DNA of 64,000 bases from CAILUG01 sp903844415. Lineage in GTDB: Bacteria; Pseudomonadota; Gammaproteobacteria; Pseudomonadales; Pseudohongiellaceae. The DNA is taken from positions 112,930-176,929 of the forward strand of contig CANJTS010000007.1 in NCBI GenBank assembly GCA_947477655.1, given 5' to 3'. This document shows positions 1 to 8,084 of the stretch, one piece after another (positions within the stretch are counted from its first letter, which is position 1; every line of letters begins with the position of its first letter). Under the pieces are notes generated by a model. That model saw only the letters and a list, made by a program, of their open reading frames with translations. It was not told the DNA's origin and searched no databases. Made by a program: the position numbers and the translations under genes.

Positions 1-272
1 TTGTTATTGTCGCTAATTTCCTGCGCCTTACGACTGCTGTAATTAGTAAAAAATACGAACCCTTGTTCATCCAGTTTTTTGAGCAACACAATCCGTTGTG
101 AGGGCTGTCCACTTGCTGAAACCGTGGCGAGCACCATTGCAGTAGGATCGGTTAACCCACTAGTGATAGATTGTTGTTGCCACAAATTAAATAGTTGCAA
201 AGGATCGGCGGGCAAATCTGTTCTACGCAGAGCATCCTGAAGATATTCGCGACGTTGTTGTTCGAGTTCCAT
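1..272 (-). CDS. pdxH: Pyridoxamine 5'-phosphate oxidase PdxH, N-terminal part (runs off the window)
   Basis: Reading the minus strand from the ATG at 270-272 gives about 90 residues that continue past the left edge. They contain RREYLQDALRRTDLPADP, DPTAMVLATV, QRIVLLKK, FVFFTNYSSRKAQEI, which follow the E. coli PdxH N-terminus block by block. PdxH oxidises pyridoxine or pyridoxamine phosphate to pyridoxal phosphate with FMN and oxygen in the cytoplasm. The RIVLLKK and FTNYSSRKA blocks belong to the FMN/substrate-binding split barrel. The C-terminal half lies outside the window. The gene is divergent from the dehydrogenase at 452. Identification is strong although only the start is visible. 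Confidence 0.92.
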   Translation of the reverse strand, partial: MELEQQRREYLQDALRRTDLPADPLQLFNLWQQQSITSGLTDPTAMVLATVSASGQPSQRIVLLKKLDEQGFVFFTNYSSRKAQEISDNN

Positions 273-365
273 TTTATGAGCAGCCCTAAGCGGGTTAATT
301 TAATGCTTAACATTCTACCTGATTAAATCAATTTCTGGATTGTGAACAGGTAAGCTAGCAGCGTG

Positions 366-393
366 TTGCATGATCCTTTGCATGATCTAGATC
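366..393. promoter_or_regulatory. Direct repeat plus palindrome between divergent pdxH and the 452 gene
   Basis: TTGCATGATC occurs at 366-375 and again at 378-387, and the second copy runs into the palindrome GATCTAGATC (384-393). The element lies in the 179-bp divergent intergenic region, about 60 bp upstream of the dehydrogenase start. It could be an operator, but no regulator family is recognised. Confidence 0.3.
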
Positions 394-451
394 ATCCTTT
401 ATAGTGCATACTTTATAGTTCATTCTTTTTAACTCATAACAGACTCTTATC

Positions 452-1339
452 ATGACCATTACGATCAAAACTGCATTTATCGGACTCGGCAACATGGGTT
501 TTCCTATGGCCGGTCATCTACTCAAAAAAGGCCATACAGTAACCGTTTACAACCGCTCGCCCAATAAGGCAACACTTTGGCAACAAACCTATGGCGGCAA
601 CATTGCTACCACACCCGCACTTGCAGCAGCAGGAGCGGATTATATTTTTACCTGCGTTGGAAATGATGACGATCTGCGGCATGTTTGCATTGGTAAAGAT
701 GGAGTTTTCAGCAGCGCTAAAACCGGAGCTGTAATTGTTGATCACACCACCACCTCAGCAACAGTAGCGCGTGAATTAGCATCAATTGCTACTAACAAAA
801 ATTTTTATTTTCTAGATGCGCCAGTATCCGGAGGGCAGGCAGGAGCTCAGAACGGCACATTGACGGTTATGGCAGGTGGTTTAGAAAGTGCATTTGAAAT
901 GGCAAAACCAGTAATCGCTAGTTTCGCGACTAGCATTCAGTTGATGGGGCCAGCCGGCTTTGGCCAACTTACCAAAATGGTAAATCAAATTTGTATCGCC
1001 GGGCTGGTGCAAAGCCTTTCCGAAGGTATTCACTTTGCCCAATGTGCAGGCTTGGATGTTGAAAAAGTAATCAACGTGATCAGCAAGGGTGCTGCTTCAT
1101 CATGGCAAATGCAAAATCGCTATAAAACGATGATGCAGGGAGAATTCAATTTTGGTTTTGCAGTGGACTGGATGCGCAAAGATCTCGACATTGCGCTTAC
1201 AGAAGCACAAACAAATGGTGCTGAGCTTCCTGTGACTGAAATTGTAGATAACTATTACGCCGAGTTGCAAAAAATTGGAGGCAAGCGCTGGGATACATCT
1301 TCTCTAATATCCTTACTAAAAAAGCATAGAAATGCTTAA
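452..1339 (+). CDS. NAD(P)-dependent beta-hydroxyacid dehydrogenase (3-hydroxyisobutyrate/tartronate-semialdehyde type)
   Basis: This 295-residue cytoplasmic oxidoreductase has the full family layout. A Rossmann start GLGNMGFPMA lies at residues 11-20, the substrate-binding signature DAPVSGGQAGAQNGTL at 122-136, and the conserved GFGQLTKMVNQ with the predicted catalytic Lys at 175, followed by an all-helical C-terminal domain. The family reduces or oxidises small 3-hydroxy acids such as 3-hydroxyisobutyrate or 2-hydroxy-3-oxopropionate; the exact substrate cannot be read here. The ATG at 452 is chosen because it starts just before the Rossmann strand, although no clear Shine-Dalgarno site precedes it. 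It appears monocistronic. Confidence 0.9.
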   Translation: MTITIKTAFIGLGNMGFPMAGHLLKKGHTVTVYNRSPNKATLWQQTYGGNIATTPALAAAGADYIFTCVGNDDDLRHVCIGKDGVFSSAKTGAVIVDHTTTSATVARELASIATNKNFYFLDAPVSGGQAGAQNGTLTVMAGGLESAFEMAKPVIASFATSIQLMGPAGFGQLTKMVNQICIAGLVQSLSEGIHFAQCAGLDVEKVINVISKGAASSWQMQNRYKTMMQGEFNFGFAVDWMRKDLDIALTEAQTNGAELPVTEIVDNYYAELQKIGGKRWDTSSLISLLKKHRNA

Positions 1340-1462
1340 CAGTGACTGCCATTAAGAATTTATAAAGATCCCAGGATTCCTTACAACAACACAATTTGGA
1401 ATATTGACGATTACTACATAAGGAGATAAAGTTCACGCAGATTTTTTGTCTACTCAGGTACT

Positions 1463-2062
1463 ATGCATCATTTAGAAATGCTGTACGAAGATAAACAGGA
1501 CACTCAGTCACACGTCCTTAGACTAAATATTGCTGGCAGCCCCATTGAATGGCTGACCTGGCAGGAAGCAACTACCCTCTACGCTCGTGAACTAGTTACT
1601 TGGACCCTCGGCTCCACAATACGCACAGTTTGGGGCGGAACCTCACGATTTACCGGCCAACGTAGCACAATCGCCTTGCACAGCATTATTGCTTGTGCAG
1701 GTGAACTTTATGTCGACAAACCGAAAAAAGCAGCTTTAAGCAATAGAATCTTGTTTCGGCGCGATCAAAATCTTTGTATGTATTGTGGTAAAGAATTGGC
1801 TGATAGGGATCTCAGTTGTGATCACATAATTCCTACTTCGCGCGGCGGCAAAAATACCTGGGTGAACGTGGTAGCGGCGTGCAAACGTTGTAATCACTTT
1901 AAACAAAACCGCACTCCTGAAGAAGCCCGCATGGAACTGTTAGCGCTGCCCTATGAACCAAATGCTGCTGAATATCTGGCGCTGGTTAATAGCAAAAGGA
2001 TAAGAGCTGATCAAATGGATTTTCTAAAGTCACAATTTTCAAAAAATTGCCGAATGCAGTAA
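1463..2062 (+). CDS. HNH endonuclease-domain protein
   Basis: The 199-residue protein ends in a zinc-type HNH module. CMYC (C105, C108) is followed by CDHIIPTSRGG with the predicted catalytic His at 121, then CKRC (C140, C143). The N-terminal 80 residues (LRLNIAGSPIEWLTWQEA, then ARELVTWTLG) and the tail LLALPYEPNAAEYLALVNS match a chromosomal HNH family known from many Gammaproteobacteria, outside phage or restriction loci. The nuclease activity is inferred from the intact motif; the cellular role is unknown. No methylase or specificity gene is adjacent, so I do not call it a restriction enzyme. Confidence 0.85.
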   Translation: MHHLEMLYEDKQDTQSHVLRLNIAGSPIEWLTWQEATTLYARELVTWTLGSTIRTVWGGTSRFTGQRSTIALHSIIACAGELYVDKPKKAALSNRILFRRDQNLCMYCGKELADRDLSCDHIIPTSRGGKNTWVNVVAACKRCNHFKQNRTPEEARMELLALPYEPNAAEYLALVNSKRIRADQMDFLKSQFSKNCRMQ

Positions 2063-2149
2063 AACTCAACAATATTATCGGGCATATTTCTGCATCAATC
2101 TTGTAGCTTGTTTCCATCTTCGACAAAAATATGCCGCGTTTTACTGGTT

Positions 2150-2917
2150 TTATATTTGCAAAAAATTGTGGATGAGTTTCTGTACCGCTTCTGGTTTTTC
2201 GCTGTGCACCCAGTGCCCAGCTCCCTCCACAACTTTCAATCGTGCTTGCGGAAATAGAGTAATAGTTTGTAGCTGATAAGCAGGCAGTATGTAGTTTGAC
2301 GCATCCCCCTTGATAAACAAACTCTCGCCGTCAAAAACCGTAATAGTGTCAGGCCAGTGTGTTAGCTCAGAGAAATACTTTGCAATTACCTGCAAATTTA
2401 TCCGCCATTTGAAATTTCCTTGCGCAGTACACTGCAGATTGGCAAGCAAAAAATCCCGTACTGATTTGGTATCGATATACATAGCCAAATACTTATCAGC
2501 GGCGGCACGCGATTGCAGTTTATCAACATCGATTGCACATAAACTTTCCAGCACAACATCATTCTCTTTGCTGTAAACAACCGGAGCAATATCCACAACT
2601 ATCAATTTGCGGACCAAAGCAGGTTGTTGCAAAGCTAACAACATGGCTATTTTCCCGCCCATCGAATGCCCAAGCAAATGCACCGCAGACATACCGAGTG
2701 CTTGCAAAGTTTCAGCAACATCAGCCGCCATTTCGGTTAGCCGCATAGTATCTGCCCACGGGGACTGTCCATGATTGCGAGCATCTAGGGTATAGACTGC
2801 GAAATGTTGCGCTAATTGGCGTGCATGCCAGCCCCAGTTTCCTCCATTGCCGTAGAGGCCATGCAGGATTACCAGAGGGTCTCCCAACTTCGAATACTGT
2901 TTACAATATAGCTTCAT
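2150..2917 (-). CDS. Alpha/beta hydrolase, YbfF-like acyl esterase
   Basis: A 255-residue single-domain alpha/beta hydrolase. HGLYGNGGNW (19-28) forms the oxyanion region, GHSMGG (83-88) carries nucleophile Ser85, FIKGDAS gives Asp205 and GAGHWVH gives His235, completing the triad. The DIAPVVY block after the nucleophile elbow is typical of YbfF-type esterases that hydrolyse short acyl esters or thioesters. Its start overlaps the stop of the Bcp gene by 4 nt (ATGA), so it is the third gene of a translationally coupled operon with a thioesterase and a peroxiredoxin. The natural substrate is unknown. Confidence 0.87.
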   Translation of the reverse strand: MKLYCKQYSKLGDPLVILHGLYGNGGNWGWHARQLAQHFAVYTLDARNHGQSPWADTMRLTEMAADVAETLQALGMSAVHLLGHSMGGKIAMLLALQQPALVRKLIVVDIAPVVYSKENDVVLESLCAIDVDKLQSRAAADKYLAMYIDTKSVRDFLLANLQCTAQGNFKWRINLQVIAKYFSELTHWPDTITVFDGESLFIKGDASNYILPAYQLQTITLFPQARLKVVEGAGHWVHSEKPEAVQKLIHNFLQI

Positions 2918-3387
2918 TGTAAATTTTTACTAATCCAATGCAGCACATCGTCGTGATGCGTTTTGGTATTTACTTTTTCAAGTATATGGGCGAGACGCCC
3001 TTCCCTATCAATTATAAATGTCATGCGATGCAAGCCGAGATACTCACGTCCCATAAATTTTTTGAGCCCCCAAACACCATACTTTTCTGCAACTGCATGA
3101 TCCACATCAGACAGTAAGGAGAAATTTAGTTTTTGCTGCTCAGTAAATCTCGCAAGTAATTTAATCGGATCAGTGCTGATGCCGAAAACTTTTATGCCAT
3201 GTAAGGCCAATTTAGAGCTGCTATCACGCAGACCGCAAGCTTGTACTGTACAGCCGGGTGTAAGTGCTTTTGGATAGAAATATATCAACACAATCTGCCC
3301 ACGATAATCCTTGAGGGCATGCTCTTGGCCAGCCTGATCCTGAAGTTTAAAGGCAGGGGCCAGATTGCCGATTTTTGGCAGATTCAT
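2914..3387 (-). CDS. bcp: Thiol peroxidase of the Bcp/PrxQ family
   Basis: The 157-residue cytoplasmic peroxiredoxin has the Bcp signature YPKALTPGCTVQACGLRD: peroxidatic Cys46 and, five residues on, resolving Cys51. GVWGLKKFMGREYLGLHRMTFIID matches the Bcp C-terminal half. It reduces peroxides and lipid hydroperoxides using thioredoxin. It sits in the middle of a three-gene operon, with 4-nt overlaps at both ends, between a hotdog thioesterase and an esterase. The grouping suggests acyl-chain housekeeping under oxidative stress, which is inference. Confidence 0.92.
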   Translation of the reverse strand: MNLPKIGNLAPAFKLQDQAGQEHALKDYRGQIVLIYFYPKALTPGCTVQACGLRDSSSKLALHGIKVFGISTDPIKLLARFTEQQKLNFSLLSDVDHAVAEKYGVWGLKKFMGREYLGLHRMTFIIDREGRLAHILEKVNTKTHHDDVLHWISKNLQ

Positions 3388-3830
3388 AAATTTTTCCTGT
3401 CAGTGATTTTATTTTTGGTAGATTCAGTTTCGTAAGCAGCTAACAACGGTAACAGTTGCTCTGGCAAATAAGGTTTACCAAGTTTGTTTACGCCCGTTGC
3501 AATAATTATTGCGTCGAGTATTCGTTTGTTGTCACCGAATTTTACAATGCTTTGATGAAAGGCAAAACGCAGACGCGATAGTCTTTCCAAATATGTACAA
3601 ACAGTAAAACTATCTCCACTTTTCAAAGAACCCAGGTAGTCCAGTTCGGCACGCACCACTACCAACATAACTCCGGACTCGGTCAATTGAGCAAAATCAA
3701 TTTGCCATACTTTGAGCAATTCGTGACGAGCGTGTTCCAGATAGTGTTGGTATACCGCATTGTTTACGACACCCTGTAAGTCGCATTCGTAGTCACGCAC
3801 GGCAAGTTGCAGTTGATGGGAAGTGAGCAT
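3384..3830 (-). CDS. Acyl-CoA thioesterase, 4HBT/YbgC-type hotdog fold
   Basis: The 148-residue protein carries the 4HBT signature RDYECDLQGVVNNAVYQHYL. Asp17 is the predicted catalytic acid, and helix residues HARHELL follow. Family members hydrolyse acyl-CoA thioesters in the cytoplasm as small oligomers; chain-length preference cannot be inferred. It is the first gene of an operon whose stop overlaps the start of bcp. The C-terminus (TESTKNKITDRKNL) is charged and probably disordered. Confidence 0.87.
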   Translation of the reverse strand: MLTSHQLQLAVRDYECDLQGVVNNAVYQHYLEHARHELLKVWQIDFAQLTESGVMLVVVRAELDYLGSLKSGDSFTVCTYLERLSRLRFAFHQSIVKFGDNKRILDAIIIATGVNKLGKPYLPEQLLPLLAAYETESTKNKITDRKNL

Positions 3831-4156
3831 GGTTTGTGTTGAGTCCTGTGTATAACTCTGTTGGTTAAAAAGAAAAATCCTAGTCAGTACAGGCTGATCA
3901 GTGATTTTTCAATTCTGTTGATAAATCCACTATTACAATAATTTCTATATATTTCAATTTCTTAGACCGTTAAAATCGCTGTCAAGCTTAGTTGCGGTGT
4001 CATCTTAAATAGAAATATTACAAAAACCCTCTATGTGCATAAATTTATTGATAATAATTCTAGTTAGATTTTTTTAACTTATTTCAGTTTGTTTGGCAGG
4101 AGTTTTGCTTCATCTTAGGAACAGCCACTATAGTATAAATTGACGCTACCATAATT
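3831..4156. other. Divergent intergenic region, AT-rich
   Basis: These 326 bp separate the thioesterase operon (minus) from the redoxin gene (plus) and must hold both promoters. The stretch is AT-rich, with a TATA-rich patch near 4128-4140 just before the redoxin start. I see no RNA gene, strong hairpin or repeat here. Confidence 0.4.
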
Positions 4157-4768
4157 ATGCAAACATTTGCCCCACAACTCGCCGCGGGCCAACCCATAAA
4201 ACCCTGCCCGCTATCTTTTGTTCATTTATGTTGGCTGCTGGTCATACTAATTTCAAACCCGATTAAAGCTCAGGAATTTGTGTGGGCTCCCAATTTTCCA
4301 GAAGGTGGCACCATCCCTTTGCTGGAAGCACCTGATCAATATGGAGTTACCCAAACACTGAACACTTTGAGCGGGGAGAAGGGTCTATTACTGGTGTTTG
4401 CACGATCTTACGACTGGTGTCCTTTTTGTAAAGCACAGCTAAAGCGACTGATTACTGTAGCAAACGATTTCAAAACACTCGGGATTAATGTTGCCACCCT
4501 CACCTATGATCCAGTGGAGCTTTTATTAATCGTCAGCAGTGATCAAGGAATAACTTTCCCCTTGCTGCACGATGAAGCCATTAAACATGTTAAAGCCTTT
4601 GGTATCCTCAACACCGAATACGAAGCCGGCAGTTTTGGCTATGGAATACCAATGCCCGGCAGCATGCTTATCAACCCCCAAGGAGTGATTTTGCGCAAGT
4701 TTGCCGAACCCGGTTTTAGGATACGATCGGACTTTGCAGATATTTTAGACGCGGCCAAGGAGCTATAA
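4157..4768 (+). CDS. Exported thioredoxin-fold redoxin / AhpC-TSA-like protein
   Basis: A 203-residue protein with a hydrophobic segment (LCWLLVILI, about 24-32) and a possible signal-peptidase site after KAQ, followed by an AhpC-TSA/redoxin domain. The active site is FARSYDWCPFCKAQL with Cys88 and Cys91, so it is a two-Cys CxxC redoxin and not a one-Cys peroxiredoxin. The later GIPMPGSMLINPQGVI block is the cis-Pro and terminal strand region of the family. It likely exchanges thiol-disulfide electrons outside the cytoplasm. The long N-terminal region before the hydrophobic core leaves the start uncertain. Confidence 0.8.
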   Translation: MQTFAPQLAAGQPIKPCPLSFVHLCWLLVILISNPIKAQEFVWAPNFPEGGTIPLLEAPDQYGVTQTLNTLSGEKGLLLVFARSYDWCPFCKAQLKRLITVANDFKTLGINVATLTYDPVELLLIVSSDQGITFPLLHDEAIKHVKAFGILNTEYEAGSFGYGIPMPGSMLINPQGVILRKFAEPGFRIRSDFADILDAAKEL

Positions 4769-4870
4769 CAACCTGCTATTTTTGCTGGCTTTTTTAACTA
4801 CAATCCAGTTACCCCTCGGTTCTATGGTTCGTTATAGAATACACACCCTATTCTGCTAGGCTCTACTTCC

Positions 4871-5587
4871 ATGTTCGTCCGCTTAACACGCGCCCTTGTC
4901 CTGCAATCTGCATTTTTTTGCATCGCCCTATTGGCTGGTTGTGAGTCTTCTAAATCTGCAGCAGAAATATCTGCTGCTGCGCCATTGCGAACAGAGGATA
5001 CCCAAGATTTTGCAGGCAATTGGGAAAAGAACTACCAACTAAGCGATGACTTTAATGCCCGTTTCAGTCTTTACGTGGCAGATATTCAGCGTATTTTCAC
5101 CAACACCCAAGGCCGCCCTGATATTAACTTTGGTGGAATTGCTGGCAGCGGTCTCAGCACGGAAGCTATCAATGGTCTGGCGCGCTTTACCGAAGAACTA
5201 ACCCGTACACCAGTCATCGACATTGTTCAGGATGAAGAGCGTATAAATATAGAGCGTGAAGATGACTTTACACTCTCATGTGACTACAAGGATCGTCAAT
5301 ACACCCAAAGCACCAATACTTTTGGAGCTGACACTTGTGGCTGGAACCAGCAACGTTTGGTATTTCAGATGGCACTCGCAGGTGGTCTTAACATCAGCCA
5401 TCAATTTTCACTCAGTCCGGATTCTACTTTGCTCAATATCACCACCAGTGTAAGTTCCGATTTGGTTGCAGTCCCTATTGTGATCAGCAACTTCTACCAG
5501 CGTTACACTCCACCTGCAGAAGATTACAACTGCGTACTCACGCTTACCCGTAACAATGTCTGCAGCCAACGCGGCACTGCGCAATGA
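4871..5587 (+). CDS. Lipoprotein of unknown function
   Basis: A 238-residue protein with a lipoprotein signal peptide: LLAGC puts the lipidated Cys at 24, followed by ESSKSAAE. No Asp follows the Cys, so outer-membrane sorting is expected. The mature part begins with DFAGNWEKNYQ, a wording seen in lipocalin-like or DUF-type exported proteins, and contains four further Cys (CDY, TCGW, YNC, VCSQ) that could form two disulfides. No family is recognised. Its stop overlaps the next gene's start by 4 nt, so the two are probably made together. Confidence 0.7.
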   Translation: MFVRLTRALVLQSAFFCIALLAGCESSKSAAEISAAAPLRTEDTQDFAGNWEKNYQLSDDFNARFSLYVADIQRIFTNTQGRPDINFGGIAGSGLSTEAINGLARFTEELTRTPVIDIVQDEERINIEREDDFTLSCDYKDRQYTQSTNTFGADTCGWNQQRLVFQMALAGGLNISHQFSLSPDSTLLNITTSVSSDLVAVPIVISNFYQRYTPPAEDYNCVLTLTRNNVCSQRGTAQ

Positions 5588-6693
5588 AAGCAAAAACAAA
5601 CCAAATTAAGATAGCGTCAATTTTGCGTGTGCTTGTACTGCTCCAAGTGCTGGCAATTGCGGTTTTTATACCCCCGGCTCAAGCACAAATAAACGCCACG
5701 AATTATCTTGATATTAGCATTCGAATTTTTGATCCGCCGCCACCTCCAGTTGTTGCGGTGGTCGCAGAAAATCCTGGCATCGACAAACCTGTCATTGATA
5801 TTAGTCCCGAGATAAGGCTGACTGAATCACGCTATTTACCGATGTTTTTGCGTTATCGACTGGAGGACAGTGGTCTGTTCGGTGCGGTGCGAGTATTACC
5901 CGTACTTGATCAAGGCGCCCAACTTATGATTGAAGGGCAGGTAAAGCAATCAGATGGCGCAACATTGGAAGTGGCTATAGTGGCACGTGACAGCACTGGG
6001 CGTATTTGGATCGACAAAACTTATGTTGGCACTGCTGTCGAAAGTGTGGCTCTGAACGAAAGCCCAGCAAATCAGGATCCTTTTGGCTATTTGTACAGTG
6101 AATTAGTCCGTGACCTTGGCGGGAAATTGCAGGAGCTAACCCAAGCGCAAATAATCGAAATTCGTACAGTTGCTTTATTGCGTTTTGGCTATGGCCTAGC
6201 ACCGCAGTTTTTTACTGATTATCTGCAAGAGTCTGCCACTGGAACAGTGACAATTAGCCGCTTGCCTGCCGGCAATGATCCTCTTTTGCAACGCATTGAG
6301 CAGATTCGTGAACATGAATTTTTATTCATAGACGTTGTTGATCAGGAATTTCAGAAATTTTTTACCGAAATAAAACCTGTGTATGACATGTGGCGGAAAT
6401 TTCGACGCGAACAAACTGAGAGTGCTAGCAATTTTGAAACTCGTGAAATCACAACCCAAAGTCAATTTAGTCGTGGTAGTTATTACGCACTGCAGGAAAG
6501 TTACAACAACTACCGCTGGGCAAAAATTCAGGCTCTGTATCTGGATGAACTCAGTGAAGGGTTTGCCAACGAAGTGGAACCCACACAAATTGAGCTGCAA
6601 GATTCCCTCTACAAACTCACTGGTACATTTGAACAGCAGTACCGCGAATGGCGCAGCATTCTGGCTGAACTGTTGGCACTGGAGACGCAATAA
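5584..6693 (+). CDS. Exported protein of unknown function, coupled to the upstream lipoprotein
   Basis: A 369-residue protein with a Sec signal peptide (hydrophobic core about 12-30, cleavage after AQA near 34). A short DPPPPPV linker and a domain with alternating strands, LRYRLEDSGLFGAVRVLP and MIEGQVKQSDGATLEVAIVARDSTGRIWIDK, follow. The pattern recalls assembly or LpoB/CsgG-like periplasmic folds. The C-terminal third is rich in charged helices. I cannot assign a function. The ATGA overlap with the lipoprotein gene suggests the two products act together at the envelope. Confidence 0.65.
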   Translation: MKAKTNQIKIASILRVLVLLQVLAIAVFIPPAQAQINATNYLDISIRIFDPPPPPVVAVVAENPGIDKPVIDISPEIRLTESRYLPMFLRYRLEDSGLFGAVRVLPVLDQGAQLMIEGQVKQSDGATLEVAIVARDSTGRIWIDKTYVGTAVESVALNESPANQDPFGYLYSELVRDLGGKLQELTQAQIIEIRTVALLRFGYGLAPQFFTDYLQESATGTVTISRLPAGNDPLLQRIEQIREHEFLFIDVVDQEFQKFFTEIKPVYDMWRKFRREQTESASNFETREITTQSQFSRGSYYALQESYNNYRWAKIQALYLDELSEGFANEVEPTQIELQDSLYKLTGTFEQQYREWRSILAELLALETQ

Positions 6694-6961
6694 GTCATAT
6701 TGAATCCACTACCGCTCAACACGCCCCAATGTGCACCTGCGCGGCACTGGGCTAATGTAGGTTTCAGCCTCCGAAATTTCAAGCACTTATCTAGCACGAT
6801 TAATAACAACTAGCGGTATAGTAAGCAGAATAACAGAAAATTTTTTGCCACTAAAAATGAGACTGAAAGTGTTATTAAATCTGGCAACAATCGCATGCTG
6901 CTAGCGCTATTAAACTTTTCCCCACACTAAACCCCAACCACCCTATTGTCGAGGACATGTG

Positions 6962-7966
6962 ATGAACACTCACTATATTGCACTCTCTTTAATCTTAGCC
7001 AGCTTACCCCTTCAGGCTGCACCTGTTTATACCAAACTGGCGGAAATTCCTATCGGTGGCGCCGGCCGTTTTGATTACCTGAATGCTGATGGCGTAGGGC
7101 AACGCCTATATGTTTCACACGGCACCGAAGTGGTGGTAATAGACACAATCAACAATGAGATAGTGGGTCGTATAGAAAAAACTGTCGGTGTGCACGGTTT
7201 CGCGTTTGCTGCAGAACTGGGCCTTGGATTTTCGACTAACGGCGGTGAAAACATGCTTGGCATTATTGATTTAAAATCTTTGCAAACGAAATCCAAAGTT
7301 GCAACCGGTGCCAACCCCGATGCTTTGATCTATGAACCCACCCAGCAACAAGTATGGGCGTTTAATCATACTGGCAAGTCAGTCACTATTGTTGATGCGC
7401 TAACAGGTACAGCCATCACCACTACTGCCTTGTCCGGCGATGCTGAAGCGGGTCAGGCTGATGCAGCCCTAGGTAAGGTATTTATTAATATTGAGGATAC
7501 CAACAGTGTTGATGTCGTCGACATGAAGACCTTTTCAGTCATCGGCAACTATCCTGTGGCACCTGCGTCTAGTCCGACTGGCATGGCTATCGATACCGCA
7601 AATCATCACCTGTTTGTGGGCGGCGGCGAGGCCCTAGTGATGATGGACACACACACCGGCACAGTGCTTGCTTCTGCCCCAATATGTGTCGGCACAGATG
7701 CCACTACTTTTGATGCGACTAACAGCGCTGTTTTTGTTTCGTGCAGTGACGGACATATCACAGTGATCGATGTGATGGGAGATACCTTATCGGTAGCTCA
7801 AACTATAGACACGGCAGTCGGTGCTCGCACCATGACGCTGGATCCGGTGACCCACAAGCTCTATACATCAGCAGTGGATTATTTGCCTGCAGACCCAGCG
7901 GTAGCCAATGGACGTCCACAAGCCTTACAGGATACCTTTCGGGTGTTGGTGTTTGGACCTCAATAA
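6962..7966 (+). CDS. Exported beta-propeller protein, YncE-like
   Basis: A 334-residue protein with a short Sec signal peptide (LSLILASLPLQA, cleavage before APVY). It is followed by about six or seven repeats of the type LYVSHGTEVVVIDT, GLGFSTNGGENMLGIIDL, VFINIEDTNSVDVVDM, LFVGGGEALVMMDT and VFVSCSDGHITVIDV, the YVTN/YncE propeller pattern. Such proteins are periplasmic binding or scaffold proteins. ATG 6962 is preferred over the GTG at 6959 because GAGGA lies 7 nt upstream. It stands alone, ending at a bidirectional terminator shared with the convergent TonB receptor. Confidence 0.78.
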   Translation: MNTHYIALSLILASLPLQAAPVYTKLAEIPIGGAGRFDYLNADGVGQRLYVSHGTEVVVIDTINNEIVGRIEKTVGVHGFAFAAELGLGFSTNGGENMLGIIDLKSLQTKSKVATGANPDALIYEPTQQQVWAFNHTGKSVTIVDALTGTAITTTALSGDAEAGQADAALGKVFINIEDTNSVDVVDMKTFSVIGNYPVAPASSPTGMAIDTANHHLFVGGGEALVMMDTHTGTVLASAPICVGTDATTFDATNSAVFVSCSDGHITVIDVMGDTLSVAQTIDTAVGARTMTLDPVTHKLYTSAVDYLPADPAVANGRPQALQDTFRVLVFGPQ

Positions 7967-8006
7967 CCTGCTTGAGCACCAAATCCAGACTATAAAAACA
8001 GGCAAT

Positions 8007-8043
8007 AAAAAAAGGGGATATGCCACTGCATACCCCCCTTTTT
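8007..8043. terminator. Bidirectional rho-independent terminator
   Basis: The arms GGGG-A-TATG and CATA-C-CCCC (8014-8037, loop CCACTG, one A/C mismatch) are flanked by seven A on the left and five T on the right. It ends the propeller gene on the plus strand and the TonB receptor gene on the minus strand. Confidence 0.85.
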
Positions 8044-8084
8044 GTTATCCACTACAAATCATTTTATAAAGTACTAATCATCCC

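Noticed and set aside
1463..2062. Homing endonuclease or restriction system
   Set aside because: There is no intron, intein, methylase or specificity gene nearby, and the HNH protein belongs to a family found as an ordinary chromosomal gene in many relatives.
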